Positions 49,801 through 61,800 of a DNA stretch of 64,000 bases are shown here, one piece after another. The notes under the pieces are model-generated. The model was not told the origin of the DNA, searched no databases, and saw nothing but the letters and a program-made list of their open reading frames with translations. Source of the DNA: Eptesicus fuscus (Eukaryota > Chordata > Mammalia > Chiroptera > Vespertilionidae); NCBI RefSeq assembly GCF_027574615.1, contig NC_072476.1:77147557-77211556 (forward strand), written 5' to 3'. Each line of letters opens with the position of its first letter. The first letter of the stretch is position 1. The position numbers were made by a program, and so were the translations under genes.

Positions 49801-50582
49801 AATTATACAGATATAATCTCTTCAGCATGGTTATTACAAATATAATGGTTTCTAGTTAACTCGGCCTTCTTCAGCCATTCTTTTAATAATTTAATTCCTA
49901 TGCTAAGAACTCGACAAGGTTCCCATTGTTGCTTCTGTGTTGGTAGACCTGCAGCTGGAGCATGCTCTTACCTACTGCAGCACGTGGCCTCCACTGTGCA
50001 AGCCGAACTCCTACCACGGAATGAAAACAGGCTCCTGGCCCCTGAATGACACCACGGTGCAGCCCAGTTATGATTTCTGAGTTTAAATGGATCATAATTA
50101 TACAGGTGATGTGCTTTCCAACTGTGTGCACTAATAGGTCATCACTGTCTGAGAATGTCTGTGAAGCAGTGCTGTAATCTCCGTGCCCTGTGATACCTCT
50201 AAAAGCAAGTCTGTCTGTCACTTTCTGGAGTGAAGATGGAGAGCTTGCACCAGCATCCCTTCCTGGGATGGTCCCAGAGGCGACCATGCGACAGAGAACA
50301 TCCTCCTCCCTCTGCCCCGCATGAACACTGTAATGCCTTCCCAGGGATGGGGATAAGGGGCATCCCATTAATTCACATGCCCTGAAACGAAGTGTTCTGA
50401 GCGCACAGTAACAGAGAATTGGGCACATGACACATCCTTGGTAAAAGATCCCCTTTAACCAGAGAGTCCTTTCTGTTACAACCATGCAAATGTCACCTGA
50501 CATTTCAATTTGACTAGCCCTCATTGGAAGAGGAGGGTGGTGGTTCATTTCACGTGTTAACAGGACTGGGACATGGGGTGTC

Positions 50583-51050
50583 AAAACATTTGATCAAATA
50601 CTAGTCTGGGTGTGTCTGTGAGGGTACTTCTGGACATAAACATTTGCATTTGGTAGACTAAGTAAAGAGATTATCTTTCCCAATGTGGGTGGGTCCCATC
50701 CAGTCAGTTGAGGACCTAAACAGAACAAAAAGGCTGGCCCTCCCACGTGATCCTCCTGACTGCCTTGAGCTAGGACACTGTGTGATTTTTCCTGCCCTTT
50801 GGACTCAAATTGAACGTTGTTGGTTCTTTCTGCATCTCAAGCCTATAGGCATTCAGATGAATACACCACTGATTCCACTGGTTCTTGGGCTTTTGGAACT
50901 AAACCATCGTTCTCCTGAGTCTCCAGCTTGTCACTTGTACATCTTGGGACTTGGCAGGCCTAGGATTATGTGATCAATGCCTTATAATCTCTTTCCATAT
51001 ATATGTATTCTAGTGTTTATTAGTCTCTGGAGAGCCCTGACTAATACAGG
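50583..51050 (-). repeat. mammal-wide dispersed repeat (LTR-like ends), family not resolved
   Basis: On the minus strand it begins CCTGTATTAGTCAGGGCTC and ends near AGTATTTGATCAAATG. It carries the known blocks TCACAGACACACCCAGACTA and GGTCCTCAACTGACTGG of a repeat common in many mammals that starts TGTATTAGTCAGGG. I recognise the sequence but cannot name the family with certainty; no coding content. Confidence 0.6.
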
Positions 51051-51059
51051 GGACTTAGG

Positions 51060-52380
51060 AGAATGATCTGCCTTAGTAAATTCAGGAGACCAAATGGTAC
51101 AGACTTTTTCCTTGTAACAAAGACTCAGAGGATTTTAGAGAAATACTGAACATGAACAAACATGACTCACTCACTATACAGTGCTGTGGGCAACAAAAGG
51201 AGAAGGAACATATACTGAGTGCTCTCTTTAAGCCAGTCACTTTCACATCAGCTTAATGAGTTTAAGGAATACTGACTAACCTAAGTTTAAGAGCAAGTCC
51301 CAGACACTAGTTCTATCATTTTCCTTACCCAATAAATACATAACTTACTAAATTGAAAAAGCCTCCAATTTAGCCCTGACATAGGCTAAGGCAAGAGCCT
51401 CCTCTTGCTAAGGGAAGCTATAGAAACTTCAAAGGAGAAGGTGTGGTTCCTTTCCTTATGTTAATTAACTGGGTGGTCACTTTAAACTTACTAATCTTCC
51501 TGACAAAACTGCATCATTGTGATGCAAAATAGGTGGCTTGACATTCTGCCTTCCTGACATCAGATTTGTGTGTGGTCACCACCTGGAAGTACCATAGGTC
51601 ACTGTTGCAGGTTTAGGCAGGCTCAGGGCCATCTCCATTTCCTCACAGGATTTTAGCAAATCGCAGGAAGACTTCCAGACTCAGTACTGCCCCAGATGTA
51701 GAAACTTAAGGTTTAACTGCAAGAGGTGAGGAAAGGGTCAGGAAGTTGGTATTTCTGACCTATATCTTAACAGGGCAACTTAAAGTCCTGTGGCCTCCTG
51801 GTGAGATCTTTCTGGGACTTTTCTTTATCTGCCAGATGCAAGGCTAGAGAGTCCTGGAGGAAGAGGACTCCAGCTGAGATCAACAGGTTGGCAGGAGTCT
51901 CACTCTAAATACTCAATGACCCTGCGGTTTTTAATAAAGTACAAACCCCAAACAGTGACTGACACAACAATGAAATGGAAGAGAATTTACGGTTAGAGAC
52001 TACCTCCATTACTTAGTTATGTCACTCAACTTCTCCGGCAAAGCTGGGGTGGGGTGAGGAGAGCTGGGAGGAGGAGGAAGGGACCACAGGATTTCTGAGA
52101 CACGTTTACCTTTAAAAACCCAAGCTTTCTTGTTATCTCTCTACAGAGTGGTTTTATCAGCATGATAAGCCTCTCAACTTATCAAGGGTAAAAATGTGGC
52201 AGCTACAAAGTTTCTTCTCCTTTTGGATGGCAAGGTTCTTAGCCTCTCAGTCCTCTGTTTAGTTTAACAAACATTTTGGAGCATTTTCTATAACCTAGAC
52301 CCTACCCTGTGCTAGCATCTCTAAGTACAAAGTACACTCACAATCTTGTGGGGTCTTAAGGAGGATCCTGGTTGCTAGTT
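51060..52380. other. unassigned intergenic sequence
   Basis: No gene, promoter or clear repeat family recognised. Confidence 0.4.
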
Positions 52381-52384
52381 TAAG

Positions 52385-52387
<3 letters not shown>

Positions 52388-52434
<47 letters not shown>
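52388..52434 (+). repeat. (CA)n microsatellite
   Basis: About 47 bases of uninterrupted alternating AC, long enough to be polymorphic. Confidence 0.97.
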
Positions 52435-52436
<2 letters not shown>

Positions 52437-52939
52437 ATAATATATATTAAGCTGTGCTTTTTAAAGAAAAACACTTGTATGGCAGTTTTAAAACGTGTCT
52501 TTGGTATGTCTCCCAACAAAAGGGAGCCAATCTTAGTGACTCGGTTATAGCCAACTGAGTCTGTTGACAGTGATGCTGTGTGATGTCTGCCTTGTTCTCT
52601 TGGGACACTCACCAGCCACCACGCAGGAAGTCTGACTACCCTGAGACTTCCAAGCTGGTGTAGGCTTGTTAACAGCCCCTACTGAGCTCCCAGGGGACCC
52701 CCTCAACTATGGACCTGTGAGAGAGCACAGGGGACCTTTGATGAGGGGAGCCCCAGCCAGCATCTGACTGGAAGGGCACGAGGAACCCAAGCGCGACGTG
52801 ACCAGGCTGAGCTCTTCCTGAATTCCCAACTCACAAAACCGAACAAAAGAAAATGGTGGTTTTGAAGCTACTAGTTTGGGCGTGGTTTGTTATACAGCAA
52901 TAGTAACCAGAACAGTATCGTCACCAAAATTATTCTTAA

Positions 52940-53172
52940 CCTTTTGCACTTGGATGTTGAGTGTGACTCGACACAGTTAGCATCGAGATTAAAATTACTC
53001 TTTGAATGTATCAATAATTTGAAATATAAAAAAATCCAAATAAATAAGTTTGTATGAAAAGAAACTCCAGTTTTTTATTCTACTGCCGCGCTTTGTAAAA
53101 TCTGGGGTATTTAAAAAATTAAATCCCGAGTGGAATAAAGGAATTGAGAAAAAAGCAAGCGAGTTCAAAGGG
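52940..53172. mobile_element. 233-bp piggyBac-type MITE
   Basis: Flanked on both sides by TTAA (52936-52939 and 53173-53176), the piggyBac target duplication. Ends CCTTTTGCACTTGG and GCGAGTTCAAAGG are inverted repeats of the CCCTTTGCACTCG type seen in bat piggyBac elements. The AT-rich interior has no coding capacity. Confidence 0.9.
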
Positions 53173-54134
53173 TTAAACTAATCCAGAATCAAAATCATGA
53201 AAACATTAATATTACTACAATTTTTTTTTCAATGGGTATGCACTCCGTGTTCAAGGAGAGAACGATGTGGACTTAAGCAACCTAAAAGCTTCATGCAATA
53301 TCCTTAGATGTCTTATATTTATTTAAAGTATAGCCTTGAAAAGTAATTTGTTTCCTCAGACTAGAAACATTTTCATGGAACACTATATTCTGAAAAGCAA
53401 AAATGCAATGTAAGGGAAATGAAACCAACATGACCCTTTAAATAACAGCTACAGTTGTCCTAGTTCACATTATCAGTGTTCTTCAGGACAACTGAATTTT
53501 TTGTTTTTGTTTTGGGGGTTGTGGGGGAGAGGTCAGTCTGAGCCTTTATTTACTCTAACCACAGTGAAACCCATTCTGGCTTAGCGATCGGAGGAAAAAT
53601 ACAGGAAGGCAAGAATAAGCTCCTGCCTCCCACCCCTCCAGCTGACCTGTGTGGCACGCGATCCTCCCCACCATAAATTCATAGATATTTTCGACATCAT
53701 CAAGCGCTCTAATTCAACCGGAGAGTGGGGCATGCCCCGTCCCTTAAGAATGACGGCTTTCAGACTCGATGGACCAAGAGCTTGTGTGAGGATGCAGCCT
53801 CCGGTCACCGCAGACAATATTTCCATTTTACTAACAGGGGACAATTCAAGGCCTACCTGGGGGAGCAGCTCACCTTGCCTCTTCTTTTCGGTTTCTCTAT
53901 TTGCAAAGTTGAAATTCTAGTCCTGACCGACCTGAATAGTCACTGTGTCCGTTGGGGGAGGCTGCAAACTGGTTTGAAGAAACGATGACCTGAGAAAATA
54001 CCAAATCAGATTTTTTTTTAAATGGTTAATCTTTAAAATTTACATTTACCCTCGCCACACTACCTGTGCTGTTGCCTGCCTTTTGTCATCTGAATGTTAA
54101 TACTCACTAAATAAGCAGAGTAGTGAATGTGTCT

Positions 54135-54163
54135 GTGTGTGTGTGTGTGGGGGGGGGGGGGGG
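54135..54163 (+). repeat. (TG)n followed by poly-G
   Basis: A TG dinucleotide run of about 14 bases followed by roughly 15 G residues. Length-unstable. Confidence 0.85.
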
Positions 54164-54764
54164 TGGCGGGGGACAGGGGGATGTGGGGAGGGTGTCAGTA
54201 AATAAACATGAAACTCACTAAAGGTCCTTTTGTGTTTGGAACTAATGAATGGAACAAGTAGGAAGACATCTGTTTTCATGATTGCGCTAACTACAGGTGG
54301 TATACAAAGTCCCATATGAAAAAAAAAAGAAACAGACGAATAAGGGGTTATTTAGGTAAATTCATGATAGGGTTTCTTTAAATGGCAAGTTCCCTTATTT
54401 ATTCGGAATATGCCTATAAAATATCTAAGTTCATCCTGTGCAAAACTCTTCAGGAATACTTCTATTACAGAAAAAAAAAAGGGCAAGTGTCTATCAAATA
54501 ACATTAGGTTCCAAGGCCATGATAAAAATGCATTTTAAAACACAGTTTTTCTTTGCTAACCCAAGTGTGAAATGTTCTCTGATTATTTCTTCTTTCCCCT
54601 ACATTTGCGAGGTCTCATTCTTCTAACCGTGGCTCGAAGGGCGCTTCTTCTCGGAGAACTTCTGATCTTTTGTGAATCCTGGGCTCTCTTGTGCTGGGCT
54701 CTATTCATTTCTCTGCACATGCAATTCCAACGAGGAACCGAGATAACCTGCTTATTACCATGTC

Positions 54765-54915
54765 TCCTCCACTAGACTGTGAGGGCCACAGGGCCAAGGA
54801 CTGCGGTTTATTCATTCACCTTCATGATCCCGGGAACAGCTGTGCGCAGAGGTGCTCCGTCAGCGCTGGATGCCTGCTTGGGATCTGCCGGCATCGCTTT
54901 GTTTCCTTTGCACTT
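54765..54915 (+). repeat. L2 LINE 3' end fragment
   Basis: CCTCCACTAGACTGTGAGGG, CCACAGGGCCAAGGACTGCG and TTATTCATTCACCTTCATG match the conserved terminal region of mammalian L2. Confidence 0.65.
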
Positions 54916-54919
54916 GAAT

Positions 54920-56980
54920 AGGTAATATGTTTTTTCCTCTTAATCTTTGTGATTTCCACTGCATCCTGAGTTTTGATTCCAAAGTGCTTAATGAAGAGAC
55001 AGACCACGGCAGCTAATGCCGGGCCTGCAGAAGTAGGTGTGTGTGCCTGCTGAGTCCCTGTGGCCCACCTCTGGCTGTGTTCCTGACATCCACAGCCCAC
55101 CCTTAGGCTGTTTTCATTCCTCCTCATTTTCCCTTTTGGAGCACAGTGGAAGGTGAGAAAACTTCACCTCACTACCATATCTGTATTTGCCAAATACTAT
55201 GCTGAATCCAATCGCAATTCTTAAATTATTCTGAAGTGGTACATATCTAGTGCAAAATAAATTTCTTTTTTTTTTTCTATAAACATCGTTTTTTTTTTGT
55301 TGTTTTTTTTTTAAGTATCTAATGGTGTAAGTAAAACTCTGTTCTGAACTTTTTCTGGCACTGAGAAACACAGGGTGAAAATATTCCAAGTCCTTATAAG
55401 TCATTGTTTTAAGAATATCTAATGGCAGGGGGCATGGTCACCAGAGGTGAAATAAAAAGCACGGCAGGCATGGTGTAACAGCTAGATAGAACTGGGTTCC
55501 ATTTAGGTATGTTACAATTTTTTTTTTCCTTTTTCTTCCTCTCTGTGTGTGTCTAAACATTCAAAGGGAAGATATAAAATACTGATAAGTGCAAATTCAA
55601 AGACATGAGGCTTATATTTTCTCCATTATACTTCTTTCCTGCATCTCTCAATTTACCATGATGATAATGTATTTTTATAACTAGAAAAAACAGAATCCTA
55701 CTATGTTATTTAAAGAAAAAAAAACTGAAAAAGCTAAAAAGACAGAATAGACTGGGATATTTATAAGAAAATCTATGTTTTGTATTGTTGCCTGGGAAAG
55801 GGGAAGAACAAAGTGGGTTTTTATGGTAGTCCTTTTTTTAAAAATGAATACAACTTCTAAATTCTCAAGAGAACAGTAAGCAAGGTCCCAGGGACCTGTC
55901 ACTCACCTTAACCCATTAACCGCACTGCCATCCTTCTTTCAGCCGGTTTTCCCTCCCCACTTCTTCTTCAAAGCAGTAATTTTTTTTTTTTAACGGATCG
56001 GAGTTATCCTTTAATTTGTCTGGATATATTTTATTTTGCATAGCTTGGGCTTTCTCTTGCTGGATCGCTTACAAAGCCTCAAAGCTTCTGAACGCCCACT
56101 AATGTGAGGCAGCATCTTGATTCTGCAAGTATGTGCCCTTCAACCCCACCCCCGGACGAATCCTATTGAAGTCTCTGAGAGCAAACATCTATCAAAAGCA
56201 AAGCGATATGGTATTTACTCAACTCTACTCCCGTCCTCTGGGTTAGGGAACAGACTCCAGCGTCCAGGATAAAGCCAGGCCTGGCTGGGCCTTGGCAGCT
56301 CAAGCCGCCCCATTGTGATTCAAGATTCAGGGTGTAAACACATGCAGTGTTTAACCCTCGCCAATTTGCTTTGAATGTTTGATAGCCGTGACTGGGCTTA
56401 GGAAGAACACAGTAGTGACTTCTTCACTGGAACTGAAGTTGAGGCTTTATTTAGTATCTGGGCAAGCGGCACGGGCAGCTGCAAGCCCTCAATGGGTGCT
56501 TTCTAGTCCCAGAGTGGGCTGCGCTGGTTGCTGGGAGCTGAAGGTCTGGAGCTGCCCAGGAGTTGGTGGGGGAAGAGGAGGAAGCAGGACTGCCCCAGCA
56601 GGGGCCTTCCGCGATCAGTGACAGGTGCTGAGGAAACTGAGGAACAAGGAGGAGGACCTCCTCCCCATCCGCTCCCAAGCCCAGCTCAGGGTTAGACACT
56701 GACTGCCCTTTTTATTGCGTTTTTGTTTCAGGACTACGGGATGCTGGCAGGCAGAGATGTACCCTTGGGCCAGTGGTGATGAGAACCATAACAAAGACCC
56801 TGACTTGGCTGAATGACCAAGACTCCCTTAGATAACAGCCAGCACGGTAGTTGGCAGAGAGGCCTCTCGATGGCGGATGCAGTGTGACCTATTAGAGTGG
56901 AAAGGGATTGGAGAGCTCTAAGTTACACTACCAAAGGGCATTATTTGCTCTTGATTTGGATGGATGGCCCTGTTTATTAT
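54920..56980. other. unassigned intergenic sequence
   Basis: Mostly AT-rich with several T-runs (55269, 55290, 55518, 55980) and a more GC-rich patch at 56460-56700. No gene or repeat family could be assigned. Confidence 0.4.
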
Positions 56981-56984
56981 TAAC

Positions 56985-57089
56985 TATCATTTACTAGGAA
57001 CTTGACTGTGTTAGGTACTGAATTAGGCACTTCATGCTTATATTCTCGTTCGTCTCAAACCTGCAAGGTTTTGTTTTTGTTTTTGTCTT

Positions 57090-57133
<44 letters not shown>

Positions 57134-57240
57134 CCTCCCTCCCTCCCTCCCTCCCTCCCTCTCTCTCTAACAAAGTATACAATTAGGTTTCAGAAAGGTT
57201 AAGTAATTTGTTCAATGTTTATTATGCAGCTTATAAATGG
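56985..57240 (-). repeat. MIR SINE split by simple repeats
   Basis: Antisense MIR pieces (ATCATTTACTAGGAACTTGA, TTAGGTACTGAATTAGGCAC, then AGAAAGGTTAAGTAATTTGT) are separated by the expanded simple repeat at 57068-57168. Confidence 0.6.
57068..57168 (+). repeat. compound simple repeat: (GTTTTT)n, (CT)n, (CCCT)n
   Basis: Short GTTTTT units, then (CT)n from about 57091, (CCCT)n at about 57128-57160 and CT again. Uninterrupted polypyrimidine from 57091 to 57168, able in principle to form triplex (H-DNA). Confidence 0.97.
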
Positions 57241-57579
57241 TTCATGACTATAAAATAACTTTTACTCTTTCTTAGGGAAACACATAGCTTATACCTAGTA
57301 AATTTTATATTCAAGGTGCCAGGTGGCTGTAGCAGGAGAGCTGGCCATCAGAATACAGAGTAAGTCAATAACTTATGTACACAACAACATCTACTCTTCA
57401 TCGCAGAGAATTCCAGGAAAATTCACGAGAGGCAGAATCATTAGGCAGAATTGTAGAAGGATTCCTTCTCAATATTTTAAGACCCTCCCCGCCGCCGCCA
57501 GTCTGGGCTTGGTGAACCTGTCAAAAAAATTTAATGCCATTGGCCATTGTTCTTATATAAATAATTGCTCATTAATTTT

Positions 57580-58420
57580 TTTTTAAAAAATGGACTTCAT
57601 TGATTAGAACAGTTTAAGATTTACTGAAAAAACTGAGAACATAGTACAGAGTTCCCATATACCCTATACCGTACTTCTCCTATGATCATCATACTAGTGG
57701 CCTGTGCACATTGAAAGAAAATTAATTAGAAGAAATATTTGTGCAGTAATTATATTCCTGAAAAAAACTACATGTCAAAATAGTATATATAATATAGTAT
57801 TATAAAATTAAAATATGCGTGTGATTGGTGCTAGCGAGAGCTTTATATGTATCGTGCATGCGTAAGTCAACATTTAGTTTTAAGTTGCCAGTGTGTGTCA
57901 TATATACTAGCCAGCTGGTTGGTCGGTCAGATGGATGTACCGTTGGTCACTTAGCCGTTTATATATATAGATAATAATGCACATATGTTATAATTAATGA
58001 ATTAACAGAGCTGAAGTCCATAGTTTATTCATGCAATTCTTGGCTGTGATAGTTTCTTAATTTTGATGACCTTGACAGTTTTGAGATGTACCAGTAATTT
58101 TGTAGGAGGCAAGGGGATGCCCCCTTTTTGAAATCTGACTGAGGTTTTACTCATGATTAGACTAATGGGTTTTGAGTTGAGGACCACAGAGGTCAAGTGC
58201 CATTTTCACCACATGGTATCGAGGGTACATACTATCAACATGATATATGACTGTTGATGTTGATCTTGATCACCTGCCGAAGTAGTGTTTGTCAGGTTTC
58301 TCCACTAGAAAGTTACCCACTCCACCCCCCAACTTTCCATACTGTGCACTTGGGAAGTCACTGTGCACAGCTCACACCTAAGCGGGGGTGCTCGTCACCT
58401 TTTGTAATAGTTTTATTCAT
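57580..58420. mobile_element. old LINE-1-like 3' region, interrupted by a Helitron
   Basis: Blocks such as AGAGTTCCCATATACCCTAT, TTTTGATGACCTTGACAGTT, GTACATACTATCAACATGA and TTTGTCAGGTTTCTCCACTA are typical of an ancient mammalian L1M-type 3' region. The order is broken by the Helitron at 57694-57972. Orientation was not determined. Confidence 0.6.
57694..57972 (-). mobile_element. diverged Helitron nested in the LINE
   Basis: The plus strand begins A then CTAGTGGCCTGTGCACATTG, the reverse complement of a HeliBat-type 3' end, and ends TATATATATAGATA, the reverse of a TATCTATATATATAAACGGC start. The centre is AT-rich and lacks the body of the other copies, so it is an older or different subfamily. 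Confidence 0.75.
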
Positions 58421-58429
58421 TTCTACCAT

Positions 58430-59925
58430 TCTTTCAAAGTGATTTCTTCTTATTTAGCCTGATTTGATACCATCTATATTTATTAATCTCTTCACCTCTA
58501 CTTCTACTCTATAAATTGTAACTACCAAATCATAGACTTTCAGAGCTTGAAGGGAGTATAAAGTGCACCTGGACCTTTTAGGATAGGATTATATGATAGC
58601 CCGATGAATCAAAACTACATACACATATTGAAAGAATTTAATATTTCCCAGAAGCAAGGAAGTAGTCATCATGGGATAGTCAGAAATTTGTTGGGAATCC
58701 TGATATTTACTTTAGGGACTAGTATTATTTTTCTTTTGAATAATATTAAAAGGTGGCATGGTGTTTTTAGTGTCAAAGCCGTAAACATCCCTCTTCCTTT
58801 ACAGAGAGTTGGAGAGGTGAAGTGAGTTGTTCCAGTTTATAAATGTAGTGTCTCAACTCAGTGAAACAAAGTCTGCTTGCTACAGATAGGAACAGACATC
58901 TGCTGTGAACACAGATTTCCCAACAAAACACAAAGGCAGCTGATCCTTTGATGATGAGGAAAACAAAGATGATGGAGGAAGCTAGAAGTTTGAGATGGAG
59001 GCAGTACCGTTTCTTCAGCATTATATACATGAGCATTTTTTGGACGTCTACAGTATTTATACGGGAAAAGAAATAATAACACTAAAATAATGTCATATGT
59101 AAGCACAACTATTTCAATTTTAATCACCTTTATCTATGCACTAACAAGGGTACTTTTTCTTAATATACTTCTATTCTCTTTAAATGTTTTACAATATATT
59201 TTTTGTAAATTTTTAAGATTTTGAAAAAATTAAAAGTTATGTTAGGAATCTAAAATTATCTGACAGTCATCTTACTTCAGTCGAAAGGCAAGTGAACAAA
59301 GTTAGCAGTGAACCTTTGACCTTGAACTGTTACTTGACTAGCAATCTGAGTATCACACTTTTTAACATGTTATCAAGGTCCCAGATTACTTAGGTATATC
59401 TTGCCTGTAAGTCACGTTTGTCTAAATGTTTTTGTGAGTGGGAAGATTTAGAAAGCAGAGTTAATTTTCCCCAGAAGAATCTGCCCCAAGTCCAAATAAG
59501 GAACTATTTGTCCCAAGGGTACAGCTCAATGGAAATACACTGAGGGGTATTTTAAAGGAAGTTTTTAACAGACATATTTACTTGATCCAATGTTTGGAAG
59601 AGGACACCAAATAGTTACTCTCTGGTGGCGAAGGTCATGGTGGGCAAAGGGATCATATTCCTAAGACTATGACCGAAGCACATGGCAGTGGTGATGAAAA
59701 GGCAACTATGTAGCCCAATGTTTTCAACCTTTTCAAGAAAGGGAATCTCTTTTGAAAGTCAAAATAATTTTATGGGTCCCCATATGACAGTAGTTGTATT
59801 TTACTATCTATTCATTGAGAGAATAAAGAATTATAAATTGGGGATGATATTAATAACATAGCCACACTGTAGCTTCCATATACATTTGAAAAACTCACGG
59901 CACATGTGTGTGAAAACATGAATCT
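58430..59925. other. unassigned intergenic sequence
   Basis: AT-rich, with only short open frames and no recognisable repeat or gene. Confidence 0.4.
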
Positions 59926-59927
59926 GT

Positions 59928-59990
59928 TAACCTGCAACAATTTGGTGTATGGGACCATGCTCCAACCAACTGGGCGACCCAGCCAGGGCA
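59928..59990 (-). repeat. truncated SINE head, Ves-related
   Basis: GGTGTATGGGACCATGCTCC and CCAACTGGGCGACCCAGCCA are the reverse of the same SINE head seen at 1.3 kb. Only the tRNA-like part is present. Confidence 0.65.
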
Positions 59991-60440
59991 GGCCTTGCTT
60001 CTCAGTGGATCTGCCTTCCACCCTCACCCCTTGGCTCCCTGATGCAATTCTGACTTTCTACCCTCACTGGCTGCCTCAGGACATCCTGGGGGAAATGCAA
60101 CACTTCTTTCCCTCCTGGTTAGCTCACTCCCAGCCTGGATAAGACAGGGTTTTCCTGCCTTTCCTTCACCACTAGCAAAACAAAGCCAAAACGCAAATCC
60201 AAATGCAAATCTTGACTGATACCAAAACCCTAACATTCGAGATTCTTTGGTTTAGGTTTTAACCTTTGGTAAAACTGCTAAATGCACCCCCAAAACAGAA
60301 GTCACTGGTTAAGCCTTATCAGTAAGTTATCACTAAATGAGCTTATCAGAAAGTAGAAAGAGAAGAACGATGAACCTTTTCTCCTTTTACTTCCACCAAC
60401 AGTCAGGAAAAGCAAAAATGGAGAACTAAAGATTAGACAG

Positions 60441-60699
60441 CCCTGGTTGGTTTGAGTCAGTGGACAGAGCATCAGCCTACGGACTGAAGGGTCCCGGGGT
60501 TCAATTCCAGTCAAGGGCAAGTACCTCAGTTGCAGGCTCCTCCCCAGACCTGGTTGGGGCGTGTGCGGAAGGCAACCCAATCAATGTGTCTCTCTCACAT
60601 CGATGTTTCTCTCTGTCTTTCCCTCTCCTCTCTCTTCTACTCTCTCTAAAAATCAATAGAAAAATATCCTTGAATAAGGATTAAAAATATAATAAAAAA
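60441..60699 (+). mobile_element. full-length Ves SINE with 14-bp target duplication
   Basis: CCCTGGTTGGTTTGAGTCAG head, GGACTGAAGGGTCCCGGGGT, TTGCAGGCTCCTCCCCAGAC, CAATGTGTCTCTCTCACATC, (CTCTC)n and the AAAAATCAATAGAAAAATAT tail. TAAAGATTAGACAG occurs exactly at 60427-60440 and 60700-60713. Well preserved, so relatively young. Confidence 0.95.
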
Positions 60700-60836
60700 T
60701 AAAGATTAGACAGATTAAAACTAAAATTAGGGTTCTTAACCGATTGTCTTTCTTGCTTCACAGCTGTAGTAACCATTTTTTTTTTTCTAGAGCAGATATA
60801 GGCAGATGACTGACAGATTGTAATTTAGCCAGTTAA

Positions 60837-60898
60837 CTGCCACGTGTCCAAAATGGGTCCGCCGCTTGCGTCTATAGACGCTTATGGCGTACAAAGGG
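60837..60898. mobile_element. 62-bp TTAA-flanked palindromic element (piggyBac-like remnant)
   Basis: TTAA at 60833-60836 and 60899-60902 flanks a GC-rich segment ending TACAAAGGG, whose reverse, CCCTTTGTA, resembles piggyBac termini. It holds the perfect palindrome GCGTCTATAGACGC (60868-60881). The left end CTGCCACG is a poor match, so one end has decayed or it is a deletion product. Confidence 0.6.
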
Positions 60899-61044
60899 TT
60901 AATTCATACTGGAGGTAACCAAAGTTTAACAAGACTCCTGAGAGGTGCTTAAAATGGGGCCAGGATGGGAAAAAAGTCAGTGCAATTGAGGCTGTGAGCT
61001 GTGGTCTGGCCCATGTAGGAAACATAGAGCACCCACTGTGCCCC

Positions 61045-61215
61045 TGATGCTGTTTTATATGATTTATAGCCAAGAGATAGGTGCTATTATTATGCCCTGC
61101 TTAACAGGCGAGTAAATCAAGGCCAAGTAAGATTAAATAAGTTGCCCAACCCACTCAGTAAGTGGCAGAGCCAAACACTGAACCCAGGCAGAGTGGTTCC
61201 AAAGCCAGAGCTTTA
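61045..61215 (-). repeat. MIR SINE
   Basis: Antisense MIR: AGATAGGTGCTATTATTATG, CCTGCTTAACAGGCGAGTAA, CAGTAAGTGGCAGAGCCAAA, CACTGAACCCAGGCAGAG. Confidence 0.8.
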
Positions 61216-61229
61216 AAACGACACTGTGC

Positions 61230-61350
61230 TCTGGACCAAAGCCGAGAGCCAAAGCACACTCTGGTTCCAGTTCAAGCTCGGCCTCTTGTTGTGTGACTTT
61301 AGGGCAGGTCATTTCAGCTCTCCGGCTTCATTTCCATCAAATGTAAAAGG
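61230..61350 (+). repeat. MIR SINE fragment
   Basis: Sense MIR: GGTTCCAGTTCAAGCTCGGC, TTGTTGTGTGACTTTAGGGC, CTCTCCGGCTTCATTTCC. Together with the preceding copy it makes an inverted MIR pair. Confidence 0.7.
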
Positions 61351-61614
61351 AAAAATCAGAGCAAATCACACAAGGTTCTCTTACTGCTCCAGAACTCAGT
61401 GATTGTACATTGAACACATATGGCCATGGGACTTGACAGCCTGTGGACTAACAGAGGTGGAAAGTAAATCTTATCCCCTCCACTGTCCCTTCCCCAGAGA
61501 TTTGTGTGCCCAGAGTTGTTTTTTTTTTTTTGCCTTCCTTATCCTCACTGTTAATTATGCCTGATGGTGATGATAACAGAACTGATATCAGAGGTGCTTT
61601 AAAATGTGTTGGAG

Positions 61615-61800
61615 GAGCTTTGAAGTCAGATAGAAAACTTGCTTGACCTTTAGCAATGACATTGGCCAAGTTAGTTATCTTCTCTGTGCCTCAGCTTCTA
61701 CATCTGCATGTTAATAGTAACTAATCAAAGGTTTTTCTGTGGAGATTCAGTAAGATATTAAATAAAAGGGGCCAGCACCTGACAGGAAGTAAGTGCTCAT
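61615..61800 (+). repeat. MIR SINE
   Basis: Sense MIR: TTTGAAGTCAGATAGAAAAC, TCTGTGCCTCAGCTTCTACA, GAGATTCAGTAAGATATTAA, ACAGGAAGTAAGTGCTCAT. Confidence 0.75.
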
